Positions 4,843 to 6,295 of a stretch of 6,295 nt of DNA are shown piece after piece. The DNA is taken from NCBI GenBank assembly GCA_947304065.1, contig CAMZAI010000155.1:1-6295 (forward strand), read 5' to 3'. The translations under genes were made by a program, and so were the position numbers. The stretch comes from an uncultured Clostridia bacterium (lineage in GTDB: Bacteria; Bacillota; Clostridia; Lachnospirales; Lachnospiraceae). Under the pieces are notes generated by a model, which saw nothing but the letters and a program-made list of their open reading frames with translations, had not been told where the DNA came from and did not search any database. Position 1 is the first letter of the stretch; the number at the start of each line of letters is the position of its first letter.

Positions 4843-5640
4843 TTATTTATCGGTTTTACCCTCGGTCTTTCCGAAAAAGTCGGAAAGCTTATTCAGAAGG
4901 GTATACTTATCAATAGTTTTCAAAAGATAATCCACGGGCTGAAGATCTATAACAGACAATACGCTCTGTCTGTCGCCGTGACCTGTCAGGAACATGACCG
5001 GGATCTGTCCGGTCTCCGAATCCGTCTTCAGCATCTCGAGTACCTGGGGGCCGTTTGCCACAGGCATCTCGTAGTCAAGAAGCACGATATCCGCCTTATT
5101 TCTCGCGAGATAGCTGATCGCCTGCACGCCGTTCGAAGCCATGCCTACCACGTAATCCTTTTTGAGCCATTCATAGACGGTACGCATGTATGTAATGTCA
5201 TCGTCGACAATGAGAACCGTCCTTTTCCTGCCCTCACCCGTATTCTCCTCAATATACTTCACAACGCTCTTCATCAGTTCGTCCATGTCGAGAGGACGTC
5301 TGAACAGATCGAGAACGGTCGTCTCCGGGATGATCTTCAATACGCTTTCATATTCGCCGGGATCGCCTATCATAAGTATCTTGCGGTCACGTTCGTTCGC
5401 CTTGTCCTTCAGAAGGATAAGCGCCTCGCGGAACTGCGGCAGTTCCTCGCTCAGGAACAGTATGAAAAGTTCAGTGTCTTCACGGAGTTCTTTCAGTTCA
5501 CGTATCGTAGTATGAAAGAACTCTGCCCGCAGACCTATATCGCAAAGCTTCTTGCAGAGGCTCTTCGCAAGGAACGAATCGGTGTTGCATATAACCGCAA
5601 CATCGCCTCTCACCGCCAATTTCTTTATATCAAGTGCCAT
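4843..5640 (-). CDS. Tandem receiver protein: degenerate REC plus intact REC
   Basis: The protein has 265 residues. The start is ATG 5640-5638 with GGAGG (5654-5650) 9 nt upstream; an in-frame ATG at 5703 would overlap the preceding gene and has no ribosome site. Residues about 12-132 have receiver-like spacing (VAVICNTDSF, then ELFILFLSEE, KILMIGD and LFRRPLD) but lack the phosphoacceptor aspartate, so this looks like a pseudo-receiver. Residues about 140-258 form a full receiver: acidic pair D146/D147 in LIVDDD, phosphoacceptor D189 in VLLDYEMP, switch T219 in MFLTG, and K241 in DYLLK (the usual following proline is threonine). There is no output domain, so it most likely acts by protein contact. 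It sits between an Hpt gene and a GGDEF gene, fitting an Hpt-to-REC-to-cyclase relay. That chain is inferred from order only. Confidence 0.92.
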   Translation of the reverse strand: MALDIKKLAVRGDVAVICNTDSFLAKSLCKKLCDIGLRAEFFHTTIRELKELREDTELFILFLSEELPQFREALILLKDKANERDRKILMIGDPGEYESVLKIIPETTVLDLFRRPLDMDELMKSVVKYIEENTGEGRKRTVLIVDDDITYMRTVYEWLKKDYVVGMASNGVQAISYLARNKADIVLLDYEMPVANGPQVLEMLKTDSETGQIPVMFLTGHGDRQSVLSVIDLQPVDYLLKTIDKYTLLNKLSDFFGKTEGKTDK

Positions 5641-5655
5641 TCCAACATTCCTCCG

Positions 5656-5691
5656 TGCCTGCAGCAGGCATTCATCTCTGCCCGAGCAGAG
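5656..5691 (-). other. Two short hairpins at the Hpt/receiver gene junction
   Basis: CTCTGC/GCAGAG with a 4-nt loop (5676-5691) covers the last codons of the Hpt gene. TGCCTGC/GCAGGCA around one centre base (5656-5670) lies between its stop and the next Shine-Dalgarno (5654-5650). Neither has a T-run in the direction of transcription. They may set the ratio of the two proteins by affecting message processing or translation; this is inference. Confidence 0.45.
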
Positions 5692-6262
5692 TTTTGATCT
5701 CATCCCAGTCCAGCTTCAGAAGGCTGTGACCGATCCTTTCGATGAGATCCGAATCTTTCTCGTTTATTCTATATCTTTTCAGGCTGTCGAGCAGATCGTC
5801 CATCAGACCGTAGTCCATGGTCCCTGCGATCTCCGCCAGCGTCTGGAACGCCTCGTCGAGTTCGGCGCCCGTCAGTTCGGACTTTTCAGCTTCCTGTTCG
5901 TCCAGCTTCTCCAGCTTTTCCTCCAGAGCGACATACATTTCGAGCAGCCTGCCGTTATGCGCCCTGATAAAATCGGCGTCCCCTGCCCTTCCTGCGTCCT
6001 CGAGTTCCTTCGCGGCCGTCGACAGCTCAGCGGCGCCGATGATCCTGGATGCGCTCTTCAGGCCGTGTACCTTGACCGTGTAGGCCGGGATATCCATAGT
6101 CTCAAAGCTCTGCCTGATATCATCGATGCTTTCCTTCGCGGATTTGTGGAACACCGTCAGCACGGAAAGAAAGCTCTCGAACGACCCGCAGTTCTCGATC
6201 CCGCATTCAGGATCCAGTCCGGAAATATCTTTTAACCATTCATATCCCGCGGCAATGTCCAT
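5672..6262 (-). CDS. Hpt domain phosphotransfer protein
   Basis: This 196-residue, probably cytosolic all-helical protein has its Hpt domain at about 28-120. The phosphoacceptor H66 lies in VHGLKSASRIIGA, matching the family pattern HxLKSxSxxIGA. A charged linker with KLEKLDEQEAEKSEL (117-131) leads to a helical tail of about 60 residues ending KLDWDEIKTLLGQR, a type of tail I associate with Hpt proteins and hybrid kinases of Lachnospiraceae. The start is ATG 6262-6260 with GAGGAGG 8 nt upstream. However, the frame stays open to the right edge (upstream codons read NKAFKEEVSA), so the segment could be the C-terminus of a hybrid kinase. As a separate protein it would carry phosphate from a kinase outside the window to the receiver encoded 31 nt downstream. 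Confidence 0.88.
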   Translation of the reverse strand: MDIAAGYEWLKDISGLDPECGIENCGSFESFLSVLTVFHKSAKESIDDIRQSFETMDIPAYTVKVHGLKSASRIIGAAELSTAAKELEDAGRAGDADFIRAHNGRLLEMYVALEEKLEKLDEQEAEKSELTGAELDEAFQTLAEIAGTMDYGLMDDLLDSLKRYRINEKDSDLIERIGHSLLKLDWDEIKTLLGQR

Positions 6263-6295
6263 GGCCGATACCTCCTCTTTAAAGGCTTTATTGCA

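Noticed and set aside
4978..5697. Open reading frame of 239 codons on the plus strand
   Set aside because: It is antisense to the tandem receiver gene; it has no Shine-Dalgarno and no family resemblance.
5552..6235. Open reading frame of 227 codons on the plus strand
   Set aside because: It is antisense to the Hpt gene and the start of the receiver gene, with no independent support.

Overview
The window looks like chromosome from a Gram-positive clostridium, most likely a Lachnospiraceae member. The evidence is the lysine riboswitch upstream of dapA, strong AGGAGG-type ribosome binding sites, TTGACA/TATAAT promoters, a REP-like hairpin of the GGGGACGGTTCTT type, and Hpt/receiver/GGDEF proteins in the style of that family. 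The assignment to family is inference. Base composition looks even across the genes, and I see no insertion sequence, tRNA, rRNA, CRISPR array or phage gene.

Left part (1-2160, minus strand): a lysine/diaminopimelate operon. A near-consensus promoter (2130-2158) drives a leader of about 310 nt. The leader carries a lysine riboswitch aptamer (1954-2116), a candidate antiterminator and an intrinsic terminator (1871-1896). Then come dapA (920-1813) and dapB (152-904), 15 nt apart, and after a 16-bp inverted repeat (103-153) the start of a small gene that resembles DUF6145 proteins and runs off the left edge. High lysine should stop transcription before dapA.

Middle (2161-3364): a 355-nt intergenic stretch holds two mutually exclusive hairpins (2178-2227), a possible weak minus-strand promoter (2241-2269), and a very AT-rich zone in which three ATATTATTT-type palindromes surround a TTGACA-N17-TATAAA promoter. 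This drives a plus-strand gene (2516-3280) encoding an unusual protein: a histidine-rich heptad-repeat N-terminus, a GGDEF (diguanylate cyclase) domain, and a C-terminal segment that reads as a ribbon-helix-helix (CopG/Arc type) DNA-binding domain. A 30-bp REP-like hairpin (3298-3364) separates it from the convergent operon to the right.

Right part (3382-6295, minus strand): a compact three-gene signalling operon transcribed from right to left: an Hpt phosphotransfer protein (5672-6262), a protein with a degenerate receiver followed by an intact receiver (4843-5640), and a GGDEF protein with a duplicated N-terminal sensor region (3382-4827). Gaps are 31 and 15 nt. The simplest reading is a phosphorelay linked to c-di-GMP synthesis; the histidine kinase is not in the window, unless the Hpt reading frame, which stays open to the right edge, is the tail of a hybrid kinase.

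The most unusual item is the GGDEF-RHH fusion with palindromic sites in its own promoter, which suggests a c-di-GMP enzyme or sensor that may also bind DNA and regulate itself. The rest is well-known biology with some variations.
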